Shown here: piece after piece, positions 46,330 through 54,968 of the stretch
How the letters are laid out: each line of letters starts with the position of its first letter
Numbering within the stretch: position 1 is the stretch's first letter
Source of the DNA: a virus
Virus record (IMG/VR): IMGVR_UViG_3300042549_005931
Coordinates: 186,001 to 250,000 of that record
DNA length: 64,000 bases
Direction: 5' to 3' (one strand)
Notes under the pieces: model-generated
Database searches by the model: none
What the model was told of the DNA's origin: nothing
Seen by the model: only the letters and a program-made list of their open reading frames with translations
Position numbers and translations under genes: made by a program

Positions 46330-46534
46330 TATCCTCAAATTCAACATCTTTAATTTCTCGTAAAAACAAATAAACCCCACCATATTGTGGGGTTTTTAAT
46401 AATATATCACATAACCACAAATCTTTAAGATACCTTGCGTAATCTTCTTCAATACGGTCAATCCTTATTCTCTTAAACCCTAAGTAGAGTTTACCGTTAT
46501 ATGGGAATAATTTATTGGTTAAAGTAGTTGTCAT
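46319..46534 (-). CDS. Hypothetical protein (71 aa)
   Basis: Start at ATG 46534, which lies inside the upstream 30-residue frame (GATGACAACT). MTTTLTNKLFPYNGKLYLGFKRIRIDRIEEDYARYLKDL. Cysteine/aromatic mix, no family. Its 3' third contains the terminator of the opposite gene, which restricts its sequence (LLKTPQYGGVYLF). Confidence 0.5.
   Translation of the reverse strand: MTTTLTNKLFPYNGKLYLGFKRIRIDRIEEDYARYLKDLWLCDILLKTPQYGGVYLFLREIKDVEFEDITP
46372..46397 (+). terminator. Intrinsic terminator inside the opposite-strand gene
   Basis: AAACCCCAC/GTGGGGTTT hairpin followed by T residues, 43 nt after the plus-strand stop at 46329, within the minus-strand 71-residue frame. Confidence 0.75.
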
Positions 46535-46604
46535 CAAATAGTCGAAACATGAGATATGTAATCCCAATTAACAATATAACAGAAATTACTACAATAATAA
46601 ACAT
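46512..46604 (-). CDS. Tiny membrane peptide (30 aa)
   Basis: MFIIVVISVILLIGITYLMFRLFDDNYFNQ: one membrane helix. Starts 3 nt after the nuclease stop and overlaps the following frame, so an operon is likely. Confidence 0.45.
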   Translation of the reverse strand: MFIIVVISVILLIGITYLMFRLFDDNYFNQ

Positions 46605-46606
46605 TA

Positions 46607-47236
46607 TTACTTAAATGTAAAACCTGTTAATTTTTCTATTTGTGACACCGGTACTTCGTTATTTTCAAACCCATCTGGATTTGATAAATCATTGTTAAAT
46701 AAGTACGCATGCCATTTTCCAGCAACCTGAACTACTTTCCAACATTGTGTGGGAACCGATACCAACCCAATTTTCTTTGCTTCACCAACTGAACCACTCC
46801 ATACTCTCACTTTTGCACTAATTAATGCCCAATTTCTGGTTGCGGTTTCTAATGATTTCCAATCTCCAGCATTTAATCTATGTGTTTGTGCAACCATATT
46901 TGAGAAATAAAAACATTCATCTTGTACCGCTTGGGTTTGGCAAAGGTTGTCAGCTGCCGGCATTACATGTCCTCTATCGTATCCACTTTTTACATAGTAA
47001 ACTGCAATATTAGTTTCATCTACCAATTGTGGGTCGGGCTTAAAGTTATCCTTTCTTTTTAATGGAGTTGGACAACCTACCATCGCTTTTGTTGTTTCCC
47101 ATTGTACCAACACTGGATATCTTTTTGATTTACTGAAGTGTGTTGTGTAATTTGTGTGTTTTAAGACAACGATGTCTTGAGCAATTATACTAAAAGGTAA
47201 TATACCAATTAGTAAAAGTAACATTAGTTTTTTCAT
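46607..47236 (-). CDS. Secreted non-specific DNA/RNA endonuclease (NucA/EndoG family)
   Basis: 209 residues. Signal peptide MKKLMLLLLIGILPFSIIAQ with mature Gln-Asp. GYDRGHVMPAADN carries the DRGH active-site motif; FYFSNMVAQTHRLNAGDWKSLE supplies the metal-binding Asn region. A phage-encoded exported nuclease could degrade competing DNA in the periplasm (superinfection exclusion) or lysate DNA. Role inferred. Confidence 0.9.
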   Translation of the reverse strand: MKKLMLLLLIGILPFSIIAQDIVVLKHTNYTTHFSKSKRYPVLVQWETTKAMVGCPTPLKRKDNFKPDPQLVDETNIAVYYVKSGYDRGHVMPAADNLCQTQAVQDECFYFSNMVAQTHRLNAGDWKSLETATRNWALISAKVRVWSGSVGEAKKIGLVSVPTQCWKVVQVAGKWHAYLFNNDLSNPDGFENNEVPVSQIEKLTGFTFK

Positions 47237-47260
47237 AGTTTGTTTTGTTTAAAATTGTGT

Positions 47261-48070
47261 TTATAAATTTATACCCACTCCGATAATGCCATTTCTTCGT
47301 ATTGGGTCATAGTCTAGTTTAATGGTGGCATATTTGAAATCGTGTATTATACCAAATTTCATTGTCATAAAGTCCGAATTATATTTTGGGAATGTGATGT
47401 ATCCAATTCTATCTTTTCCTTGAAATCTCACTTCCTCATTTCCTAAACCCAAAGATATGTGCATTCCGTTTCTACCATATCGTTTACCGATACCTGCGTA
47501 GAATACTTTGTTAGATACCCAATCCTCAACTAATGGGAAATCAACAATATCTAAATTACCAAATGGAAAATATGACGATGAATTTTTTTGCGTTGATTGT
47601 TGATATTCCAATAATACATAGTTTACATGTCCTATTGCCAACCAACCACCAATCTGATTACCTTTTGATGTTTGTACACCAAATGCCCAACGCATTGGTT
47701 TAACACTTATAGTGTCTCTCTTACCATCTTTGTAGATACGAACTTGACCTCTTTGTCTATATCCAAAGTCATCATAGAAATAATATGGATACATGTTGTA
47801 ATATCCAAATCCATTAAACCATGGATACACACCACCCACCCAAACTTGTCTGTTACGGTAATATGGGGTATTTGGATATTCTCTATATTGTGGTGTACTT
47901 CTCCATCTACTCACACCTTCATTACGATTTGGTTGTGAGTATTCTCTATTTGATGGTACGTTTACGCTACTCCTTTGTTGTGGTGCAGTTGTTGCACCAC
48001 TTCTCCAAGAGGATACTTGTCCTAATAACAATGTTGGTAATAACAAAAATAATAATATTAATTGTTTCAT
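47261..48070 (-). CDS. Exported Tyr/Arg-rich protein with beta-rich C-terminus
   Basis: 269 residues. Signal peptide MKQLILLFLLLPTLLLG/Q. Mature N-terminal ~90 residues are Arg/Tyr/Asn/Pro-rich and disordered (REYPNTPYYRNRQ); a Trp/Tyr-rich patch follows; the last ~140 residues alternate strands (KRYGRNGMHISLGLG, ATIKLDYDPIRRNGIIGVGINL), typical of a small outer-membrane barrel. TATTTATA at 48091-48098. Confidence 0.65.
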   Translation of the reverse strand: MKQLILLFLLLPTLLLGQVSSWRSGATTAPQQRSSVNVPSNREYSQPNRNEGVSRWRSTPQYREYPNTPYYRNRQVWVGGVYPWFNGFGYYNMYPYYFYDDFGYRQRGQVRIYKDGKRDTISVKPMRWAFGVQTSKGNQIGGWLAIGHVNYVLLEYQQSTQKNSSSYFPFGNLDIVDFPLVEDWVSNKVFYAGIGKRYGRNGMHISLGLGNEEVRFQGKDRIGYITFPKYNSDFMTMKFGIIHDFKYATIKLDYDPIRRNGIIGVGINL

Positions 48071-48118
48071 AGTTATAATTATTTTACAACTATAAATATC
48101 AATTAAACAATTATCTTA

Positions 48119-48886
48119 TTACGCACCCACCGCTTTACTGAATCCATTAGGACAAGTTTTAGTACATACCAAAGATGCAACAACCGGTGCAACTGCCGCT
48201 CCGATTGCAATACCAACTCCCGCAGGTGTTGCCCATAAAGCTGCCGAATCTAAACTGTAGTAAATACAATTTGATATTACATTTTTTAATAGTTGAGAAT
48301 CAACACTTCCACCAACACCGGGTATTTCTAAAAATGCGTTCGCCACTATTGAACCCATTGCGGTTGCTACCGTTGATTTGACAGCAATATCGGCAGTATA
48401 AAGAACCGGTGTTGCCATTAACGACAATGTGGTTGAAGTTGCAGCTCCCGCAGGTTGTGCGGGTGTGAATGCTGCAACACAACCCATAGAAATTGCCGCA
48501 GTTATTCCAATTGTACAAGCATTTGCATCTGCCCATTTATATGCTGACACCGCACCCGCTGCAACTATTTCAACGCCTGCCACAATTTGTTGTTCAGCTT
48601 GTTTGGATAATTGAATAAATTCGCTTTGAGTTACATCAAATCCCACCTTTGCAAATTCCTCAGTACTACTTGCAATGGTACAAGCCACGCTTTCTACTCT
48701 ATGCGCACTATCGGTGGCAAATGTTGCTGAATAATTGTATGCATCTACTACACCACCTATTGCAACGTTTATACCATCTCCTATTGGTTTAATAACTGCA
48801 TCATTAATTGGTTGAATTACGTTATCATTAATTGTATTTCCCAAATCTACAAATGCGTTTTCAATTGCTTTTCCTGCTCCGCCCAT
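48119..48886 (-). CDS. Hydrophobic helical protein (255 aa)
   Basis: Starts MGGAGKAIENAFVDLGNTIND; no signal peptide. Ala/Val/Ile-rich with several amphipathic or membrane-prone helices (about 105-190 and 218-242) and scattered Cys. Could be a membrane-inserting virion protein; no family recognised. Confidence 0.6.
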   Translation of the reverse strand: MGGAGKAIENAFVDLGNTINDNVIQPINDAVIKPIGDGINVAIGGVVDAYNYSATFATDSAHRVESVACTIASSTEEFAKVGFDVTQSEFIQLSKQAEQQIVAGVEIVAAGAVSAYKWADANACTIGITAAISMGCVAAFTPAQPAGAATSTTLSLMATPVLYTADIAVKSTVATAMGSIVANAFLEIPGVGGSVDSQLLKNVISNCIYYSLDSAALWATPAGVGIAIGAAVAPVVASLVCTKTCPNGFSKAVGA

Positions 48887-48913
48887 AATTTTTGTTTTTT
48901 TTAGTTCAATAGT

Positions 48914-49222
48914 TTATTTTATTTCCATTTTCATTAAGTATAGTTCATCATTTTCAAAAAAATCTTTGAATCCAAACATTTTTGCTAATTTCTTTGCTTT
49001 TAGATTACCTTTTACAGGTGCTCCATATATTTCAGTATATCCCTCATCCTTAAAGTTTTGAAGAATACTATTATAAATATTTAACATTCTTTTAAAAAAA
49101 GAATATGACCATACCTCCTCATTAAAACTTACATGTATTGCAATTTTTGTTCTATTAAAAAGATAATCACACTCCACCAATACTTCTTCATCTTCATATA
49201 GTGTAACCCGTATCGATGTCAT
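48914..49222 (-). CDS. GNAT-like small protein (102 aa)
   Basis: Beta-strand start with ECDYLFNRTKIAIHVSFNEEVW, then FKRMLNIYNSILQNFKDEGYTEIYGAPVKGNLKAKKLAKMFGFKDFF, which resembles the last half of GNAT acetyltransferases (NxxAxxLyxKlGF). The full acetyl-CoA P-loop is not evident. 3 nt after the ATPase gene. Confidence 0.6.
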   Translation of the reverse strand: MTSIRVTLYEDEEVLVECDYLFNRTKIAIHVSFNEEVWSYSFFKRMLNIYNSILQNFKDEGYTEIYGAPVKGNLKAKKLAKMFGFKDFFENDELYLMKMEIK

Positions 49223-49225
49223 ACA

Positions 49226-49792
49226 TTATTTTATAAGATGATTTTTGGTTATATAATTAAAAATATCTAAAGACGTTTCTTGGTTAACATTAAAATCTAT
49301 AAAATCTATGTTATTACTTACCAGCTTATGTTTTATTTCCTCGTCAATTTGTTTTGATTCGTTTAAGTCTTGGAACCTACCATTTTGGTCATAGGTTTCA
49401 TCGTTTCTATTGAGGAATATGTTTAGACTATTGTACTTCTTAAATAAGCTTAAAATGAAAGTATCATATGTTTCATCATAGAACGTTGCAGGATACTCCG
49501 GCGTATCATTATATCTTTCCTTATATACCAAACCTAATATGATTGGTGAATCAACAATTATATAATCAACTTTTCCATACAACCTACTAATGTTCCTATG
49601 TTGATTGGCCGTAATATAAAATTGGTCTTTAATTGCTGAGAAGTTTTCCTCCCAAGCAACAATCTTAGGAAACTCAAATGTTAGTTCAACATCCATGTGA
49701 TGTTTTTTCATTTCGGTAAATAAACCCGATGATTGTGTGGACTTTCCGATGCCTGGACCGCCAAAGAAATTAATTATTAAGCTCATATCCAA
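49226..49792 (-). CDS. P-loop ATPase/kinase-like protein
   Basis: 188 residues. NFFGGPGIGKSTQSSGLF is a Walker A; VDYIIVDSPIILGLVYKE is a Walker B-like strand; C-terminal LNIFLNRNDETYDQNGRFQDLNESKQID is an Arg-rich lid, as in phage AAA_28/NMP kinase-like proteins. Second Met (residue 3) could be the start. Nucleotide kinase is possible; substrate unknown. Confidence 0.82.
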   Translation of the reverse strand: MDMSLIINFFGGPGIGKSTQSSGLFTEMKKHHMDVELTFEFPKIVAWEENFSAIKDQFYITANQHRNISRLYGKVDYIIVDSPIILGLVYKERYNDTPEYPATFYDETYDTFILSLFKKYNSLNIFLNRNDETYDQNGRFQDLNESKQIDEEIKHKLVSNNIDFIDFNVNQETSLDIFNYITKNHLIK

Positions 49793-49851
49793 ATATATAT
49801 TTTTTTTGTGTAAATAACAATATATTTATTTATTTAAAGGTATTTATTACT

Positions 49852-50157
49852 ATGGAAAACATGTACACCGTATTATTAACCGCAGTCACAGTATTAGGCT
49901 CTGCCGGGGCTTGGAGGTTCTACGAAAGAAGAGCATTACACAAAGAAAGAGATGAAGATTTTATTCGTCATGACTGTAAAGATAGAATTTCTAAGTTAGA
50001 AGGATTATTAGAATCGGCATCAAAAGAGAAAGATGAATTACGTACAATGGTTTTAACGTTAACCAGAGAAGTTGCGGCATTAAGTGTTAAAGTTGAATAT
50101 CTAACCAAAGAAAACGAAGTATTACATAAAACAACAACAAGAACCAAAAAAGTTTAA
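49852..50157 (+). CDS. Membrane-anchored coiled-coil protein (101 aa)
   Basis: TM helix (TVLLTAVTVLGSAGAWRFYE, 6-26) then a coiled coil (about 40-92) with KVEYLTKEN. Architecture is like the small Bacteroidota-phage lysis-associated proteins (spanin- or antiholin-like). Leader has GTATTTATTA. Convergent overlap of 4 nt with the next gene. Confidence 0.65.
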   Translation: MENMYTVLLTAVTVLGSAGAWRFYERRALHKERDEDFIRHDCKDRISKLEGLLESASKEKDELRTMVLTLTREVAALSVKVEYLTKENEVLHKTTTRTKKV

Positions 50158-50723
50158 CAACTTTTGGTTAACAAATCGAATATAGTTATAATATCTTCCA
50201 AACACAAATAATTATAACATTCGGAATATCCTGAGAAGGATTCTAAAACGGGTCTGTATTTTTTTACAGACCTTTTTTTATTTAACGTATCTTTAATATC
50301 TGATTCAAGTTTTTCAGCATTTGGTGTATCAATCCTTCTCAATATAGATTCAACCACATATCCATCATAACCATATGCTTTACTGAATCTCCTCATAATA
50401 AAACGTTTTGATGTGATACCAACTTTGACAAATGTTTTACCGGTACTCTCTTCTTTAATTAATACAAGATAAAGTGATTTGGGTAACTTAGATATTTTCT
50501 TTTTCTTATCTTGTGATTTTTTTACCAACTTTAAATTAACATAATCTTTGGCCTTATCCAATGTTTTAAATTCTTTTACATCACGATATGGATTTGCAAC
50601 AACTTTCTTAAAACGTTCAATAAAGATTGTCTTACCACTATCTACTTGATATTTCACACCCTTCAATGTTTTAATCTCATAGATTGAATAATATCCAATG
50701 TTTAATAATAGTTTTTGTGACAT
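50154..50723 (-). CDS. GIY-YIG/T5orf172-like nuclease-fold protein
   Basis: 189 residues. C-terminal half: LYLVLIKEESTGKTFVKVGITSKRFIMRRFSKAYG (a variant of the GIY-YIG 'YVGxT...RF' region) and AEKLESDIKDTLNKKRSVKKYRPVLESFSGYSECYN. The N-terminal half (about 1-75) may bind DNA. Such genes are mobile nucleases or repair-like enzymes in phages. Confidence 0.65.
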   Translation of the reverse strand: MSQKLLLNIGYYSIYEIKTLKGVKYQVDSGKTIFIERFKKVVANPYRDVKEFKTLDKAKDYVNLKLVKKSQDKKKKISKLPKSLYLVLIKEESTGKTFVKVGITSKRFIMRRFSKAYGYDGYVVESILRRIDTPNAEKLESDIKDTLNKKRSVKKYRPVLESFSGYSECYNYLCLEDIITIFDLLTKSC

Positions 50724-50799
50724 AATAATAGATATAGTATAATCAATAAATCCTTGATTTTGTAGATAAAAAAAGATATTTATTTAATATTTATGTATT

Positions 50800-52536
50800 A
50801 TGGATATTAAAAAAATCATTCGTCAATTTTTATTAGAACAAGAGGGTGAAGAGGCGGCACCACAACAACCACAGTTAACAAGACAACAAAGAGAATCATA
50901 TGACCGTTTAGCTGCAAAATGGAAACAAGAAAATCCTGAATTAAGTGATGATGAGGCAATGAAAATTTTCGTTGAGTTTAGAAAGGCATTATCCTTAATA
51001 AAAGATGAAACTCAGCCAGAAGTAAAATCATTTTTATTTCGAGGTAATGGTAAGTACACCATTAACGACTTAAGAACACCAAACAAAGTAAGTCTTCAAG
51101 ACCTATTAGATTTTTTACTTGAATTAACAAGATTCCGTATTAAACTTGGTGGTGGTGTAGACGAAAGAGCCAATTTAGAAAGACAAAGAATTGACAACAT
51201 TTTTAATGAAAAAGTTGATAGAGGAGGTACAGGTTCCATCACACCAAAAAAGATTGAAGAATCTAAAAAAATGTGGGAAGGTCAACAAAATCTTGTAATT
51301 GATGAGGGTAACTTTAGAGTATACGAAATTAATACACAACAAGACGCTCAAAGATTTGGATACTATTATCAAGAAAAACTTAGAGAATTAGTTACTTACA
51401 ATGTTGATAACCAAGTTGGTTCACTTATTGACATATATAGGTCAAAGGATGATTACGCAAATCAACCTAGAACAAGATACTCGGTAACACCTTGGTGTGT
51501 TTTTAGTAGAGGTGAAGACCAAAAAGTGAGTTACAAAAATCAAATGATTGTAAATCCAATTCGTAACATGTATACCAGTTATCGAAATGGTGCATTTTTC
51601 TATGTAGCAATTGATGAATCGAAAGATTTATTTGCACCGGGTGGCGAATATTACATTAGTACAATAATGGCAAGAAGTGATGGTGGTTTTAAAATCGCTT
51701 CAATGTATAATGGTGAATATAACGTATCACAACAAGAGTTATTAAAAATTTATCCAAAATTACAAGGTCATTTTGATTCGTTTAATTATAAACCATTTGA
51801 CCGTAACGCTGAGACTGACGAAAATGTCCCACAAAGCATAACTGACATCGTCAATGAAAATGAAGGTTCACCTAATGCTTTTTGGATGCAAACAATTGAC
51901 ACTAAAAGAGCATTTATTGAAGCTGGTGGATTTTTGAAAAATCCAAAATCGTGGGAAGCTATGAATAATGATTTGAGAAAAGAATATATAGACTCACTTC
52001 AAGACCACGATGCAAGACAAAAGATTGGTTCGGAAGAATTTATGAAGGCAATTTTCAAATCGGGTACCGCACTTAAACAAAGATTAGATAACAAATTGAA
52101 AGCCCTTGGTTTTTCAGGCATTGGTTATTTGGTTGACGACTTTATGAAAATTAATTACGGACCAGATTTTTATGGTAAGAAAAATAGTTTGATTAGAATA
52201 TACAAAAACATTCATACTAAGTTGTATGGTATCTATGATGTTAATGAGGGTACTTGGTTAAATAGAGATGGAGTTGAGTATGAAGCCGAATTTACATTAC
52301 GGTCATTACCAAAATCTGAAGATGTGTTTGATGATGAAAATGATAAAATTTATACTGTAAATGAATTTGTTTCACCAAACGCTAAGTTCTATACATTAAC
52401 TGACTTGGATGATAATGATTATAAAGTATATATACTATCTGAAAAGAAATATCGTGAATTAAAAGAAAAATTGGGTGATGACATTACACAACCTGATTTT
52501 GATACTGATACCGATATTGGTGAACAACACATATAA
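50800..52536 (+). CDS. Tagged protein with WC...YR...FYxV domain (578 aa)
   Basis: Begins MDIKKIIRQFLLEQ/EGEE, a tag ending in L-L-E-Q. Middle: TPWCVFSRGEDQKVSYKNQ...MYTSYRNGAFFYVAIDESKDLF and ISTIMARSDGGFK. The same order (Trp/Phe-Cys, then S-Y-R, then FY-V/I-x-D) occurs in the 317-residue protein at 57532 (RYSFCIGQPGNSMYQSYRD...FYFIVDKNK). Acidic C-terminus. Function unknown; candidate injected effector. Leader contains a TATTTATT element. Confidence 0.65.
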   Translation: MDIKKIIRQFLLEQEGEEAAPQQPQLTRQQRESYDRLAAKWKQENPELSDDEAMKIFVEFRKALSLIKDETQPEVKSFLFRGNGKYTINDLRTPNKVSLQDLLDFLLELTRFRIKLGGGVDERANLERQRIDNIFNEKVDRGGTGSITPKKIEESKKMWEGQQNLVIDEGNFRVYEINTQQDAQRFGYYYQEKLRELVTYNVDNQVGSLIDIYRSKDDYANQPRTRYSVTPWCVFSRGEDQKVSYKNQMIVNPIRNMYTSYRNGAFFYVAIDESKDLFAPGGEYYISTIMARSDGGFKIASMYNGEYNVSQQELLKIYPKLQGHFDSFNYKPFDRNAETDENVPQSITDIVNENEGSPNAFWMQTIDTKRAFIEAGGFLKNPKSWEAMNNDLRKEYIDSLQDHDARQKIGSEEFMKAIFKSGTALKQRLDNKLKALGFSGIGYLVDDFMKINYGPDFYGKKNSLIRIYKNIHTKLYGIYDVNEGTWLNRDGVEYEAEFTLRSLPKSEDVFDDENDKIYTVNEFVSPNAKFYTLTDLDDNDYKVYILSEKKYRELKEKLGDDITQPDFDTDTDIGEQHI

Positions 52537-52539
52537 AAA

Positions 52540-52565
52540 AAAGGGACATTAAGTCCCTTTTTTTA
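52540..52565. terminator. Bidirectional intrinsic terminator
   Basis: AAAGGGAC/GTCCCTTT hairpin with flanking A- and T-runs between convergent genes. Confidence 0.85.
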
Positions 52566-53405
52566 TGCTAACAATTTATAATATTCTTTAAAGTGTTTTA
52601 TACGGTCAGCCAATCCAATTGTACCTCCGTTAACTCTTTTAGTAATCTTTGTCACAACTGCATCAGAAGAACCTTCATCTGCCATCTTATGTAACCCATT
52701 CTTAGAGAAGAACCAAGCTGCGGATAATAATGCATAACTTGATGCAACCTTGTCAGGATTTGAACATATATCTTCATTAATTGATTTACCAAATGATGTA
52801 TAGTTTTCTTTACCGGTCAATTGAATATATCCACGACCTCTAAATTTATATCCCTCTTGTGTTGGTTCGGGACCATTACCCATTCTACCACCATAAACCT
52901 TAGAAGCTATCTTCACAGGATTTCTAGCGTAAGGTGTTGCCGCAGCCTCAGTTGGAAAATATTTCTTAAACGTTCCAGTTAACCCCTTAGCTGAATAATT
53001 TAAGTTTTCTTGTGTAGCTCTAAAACCTCCCGATTCGTGTCCACATTGTGCCAAGAAATGTGCTAATCTTAATGGTGTGTTAATTGCAAATTTAGCAGCA
53101 GTGTCAGGTATCTGTGCGATAACTGCATCAGGTATATGACCACGTAACTTCTCAAGTTTTAGACCACCAGCAGATGCCACTGGTGCCGGTTCTGTAATTA
53201 GTGTTGGTGCGGATACCGTACTCTCACTAAACATTTTACCCCATGTACCATCACCAACAATACCATCAGCAGTCAATCCATGTTTAGATTGCCATTCTCT
53301 AACGGCTGCGTCAGTCTTTGGTCCAAACTTTCCTATTGGGTCTACTCCCAATTTTTGTTGGAGTTTCTTTACATCTTCTCCTTCGGAACCTAATTTTAAT
53401 AACAT
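52563..53405 (-). CDS. Endolysin: peptidoglycan-binding domain plus GH19 hydrolase
   Basis: 280 residues. Residues 1-60 form a PG-binding-1 domain (LGSEGEDVKKLQQKLGVDPIGKFGPKTDAAVREWQSKHGLTADGIVGDGTWGKMF in pieces). About 90-280 is a GH19-type lysozyme/chitinase: HFLAQCGHESGGF with catalytic Glu, YKFRGRGYIQLTGKENY, SYALLSAAWFFSKNGL, TKRVNGGTIGLADRI. No signal peptide, so it needs a holin. Cleaves host wall at lysis. TATTTATA at 53437-53444. Confidence 0.93.
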   Translation of the reverse strand: MLLKLGSEGEDVKKLQQKLGVDPIGKFGPKTDAAVREWQSKHGLTADGIVGDGTWGKMFSESTVSAPTLITEPAPVASAGGLKLEKLRGHIPDAVIAQIPDTAAKFAINTPLRLAHFLAQCGHESGGFRATQENLNYSAKGLTGTFKKYFPTEAAATPYARNPVKIASKVYGGRMGNGPEPTQEGYKFRGRGYIQLTGKENYTSFGKSINEDICSNPDKVASSYALLSAAWFFSKNGLHKMADEGSSDAVVTKITKRVNGGTIGLADRIKHFKEYYKLLA

Positions 53406-53555
53406 ATTTGTGTTTGTTTTATAGTTTATTATATACTATAAATACTTGGAAAAAGGATTACTTTCGTTAGTCAAAGTTTTAAATGATAATAACACATTTT
53501 AAAATCTTTTTGATGATTTGTAGGATATTTATAAATTCATACCTATTTTTGTGAT

Positions 53556-54017
53556 ATGAAGAAAACAATTTTTGCATCCGCGATTGTTCTTTTTTCATTC
53601 GTATCTTTTGGTAACACATTAGATTCTTTATCGAAAAAAGACACCATTAAGAGTAAAATTGGTGAAATCAACAAGAATACCTTGTACAATCAGATTGTCG
53701 AAGCGGGTATTCAATTTCCTCAAATCGTTCTGGCTCAAGCTCTTTTAGAATCAGGACATTTTAAATCCAAACTGTTTAAGTATAATAACAATTTGTTTGG
53801 TATGCGTTTGCCCAAAGCAAGAAAGACCACAGCTATTGGAAAGAAACGTCATTACGCCGTTTATAAAGATTGGATAGGTTCAGTCGAAGATTATAAACAT
53901 TGGCAAAATAAAATCCCAAATAAACACAAGAGTTCTAAGAAGGCTTACTTGAGGTACTTAAGTCGTTATTACTCGAAATCGGGAAATTATAGTAAAAAAT
54001 TGAAAAAAATTATCTAA
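53556..54017 (+). CDS. Exported glucosaminidase-type wall hydrolase (GH73-like)
   Basis: 153 residues. Signal peptide MKKTIFASAIVLFSFVSFG/N. LYNQIVEAGIQFPQIVLAQALLESGHFKSKLFKYNNNLFGMR has the GH73 catalytic Glu and NNLFGM motif; YAVYKDWIGSVEDYKHWQ follows. Exported, unlike the endolysin, so it could act from the periplasm without a holin. TATTTATA at 53526-53533. Confidence 0.88.
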   Translation: MKKTIFASAIVLFSFVSFGNTLDSLSKKDTIKSKIGEINKNTLYNQIVEAGIQFPQIVLAQALLESGHFKSKLFKYNNNLFGMRLPKARKTTAIGKKRHYAVYKDWIGSVEDYKHWQNKIPNKHKSSKKAYLRYLSRYYSKSGNYSKKLKKII

Positions 54018-54020
54018 TAA

Positions 54021-54050
54021 AAAACCCCTCATTTTGTGAGGGGTTTTTTT
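54021..54050. terminator. Bidirectional intrinsic terminator
   Basis: AACCCCTC/GAGGGGTT hairpin with A- and T-runs between convergent genes. Confidence 0.88.
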
Positions 54051-54484
54051 TATAAGAATCTTTTAAAATTTGCTTTTATTTTTTGAACAGATTCGTTCAT
54101 CATTTCATTCTCTTCTTCCTCATCTTCTTCTTCTTCCTTCTCATCTTCTTTTTCTTCGTCACCCATCACAGGAACTTCATTTTCTTCTTCCTCCTCATCC
54201 TCTTCTTCTTCCTCATCTTCTTTCTCTTCACTCTTACCACTTAAGATAGTACTTTTTGCTAAACTAAAAATCCCTTCAATATAGTCTGGGTCTTTGCAGT
54301 TATCAGGGAATAATTCACAATATAAATCGGCAATCTTTTCGATTGACTCGTGAGTAGATTCTTCTTTCTCTTCTTCTTCGTTAGCTTCTTTAGCAAAACC
54401 AAATCCTGCTTGTTGCTCTTGAATATTCTTTGATTTAATAATTCTTTTTAATTGTTCTTCGGTAATTTTGATTTTATTTGCCAT
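54050..54484 (-). CDS. Tagged acidic protein (144 aa)
   Basis: Tag MANKIKITEEQLKRIIKSKNIQEQ/Q. Then a very acidic body with EEDEEEE runs and a helical IADLYCELFPDNCKDPDYIEG part; a second tag-like end at MMNESVQKIKANFKRFL. TATTTATA at 54498-54505, directly after an intrinsic terminator. Acidic filler-type internal head protein is possible. Confidence 0.7.
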   Translation of the reverse strand: MANKIKITEEQLKRIIKSKNIQEQQAGFGFAKEANEEEEKEESTHESIEKIADLYCELFPDNCKDPDYIEGIFSLAKSTILSGKSEEKEDEEEEEDEEEEENEVPVMGDEEKEDEKEEEEDEEEENEMMNESVQKIKANFKRFL

Positions 54485-54518
54485 TTTGATTTTATTATAT
54501 AAATATATGGATTTTAAT

Positions 54519-54551
54519 AAAAAAGGGATAAGAGTAGCGAATTCTTATCCC
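54519..54551 (-). terminator. Intrinsic terminator
   Basis: GGGATAAGA/TCTTATCCC hairpin with a minus-strand T-run, ending the operon at 54.6-63.9 kb before the 144-residue gene. A further TTGGGT/ACCCAA hairpin (about 54585-54602) follows the 119-residue gene. Confidence 0.8.
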
Positions 54552-54605
54552 GACACCTGAGGCCATTACTAACCCGGTCCTAAGTTGGGTCTTCAAACCC
54601 AATTA

Positions 54606-54965
54606 TCATTCGTCACCACGCCATCTTCCTGGTGCGTTTTGGTATATATCTGACATCATGTTAACATAATTTTTTTCAACCTCATCTCTATTTGTAACAC
54701 TTGCAATTAGTTTTGGAATCATATTGGAAATGTTTTCAATCGATAATTTAATACTTTCAATATATTCCTTTTCTGCCGGTGTGTATTTGCCATCTCCAAA
54801 TAACATGGTTGACGTAGCATCGGCAATATGACCATTTACCTTCTCAAGAAAAAAATTGCCTCTATATAAATTATATATTAGTTGGTTATCCTTATCGGAT
54901 AAATCTTCATTAACTAATGAGGTAGTTATTCTTTTTAATTGTTCTTCACTTATTTTGACTTTCAT
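54606..54965 (-). CDS. Tagged protein (119 aa)
   Basis: Tag MKVKISEEQLKRITTSLVNE/D. The rest is helical (LIYNLYRGNFFLEKVNGHIADATSTML, EKEYIESIKLSIENISNMIPKLI). No family. 3 nt after the tagged metalloprotease. Confidence 0.7.
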   Translation of the reverse strand: MKVKISEEQLKRITTSLVNEDLSDKDNQLIYNLYRGNFFLEKVNGHIADATSTMLFGDGKYTPAEKEYIESIKLSIENISNMIPKLIASVTNRDEVEKNYVNMMSDIYQNAPGRWRGDE

Positions 54966-54968
54966 ATC

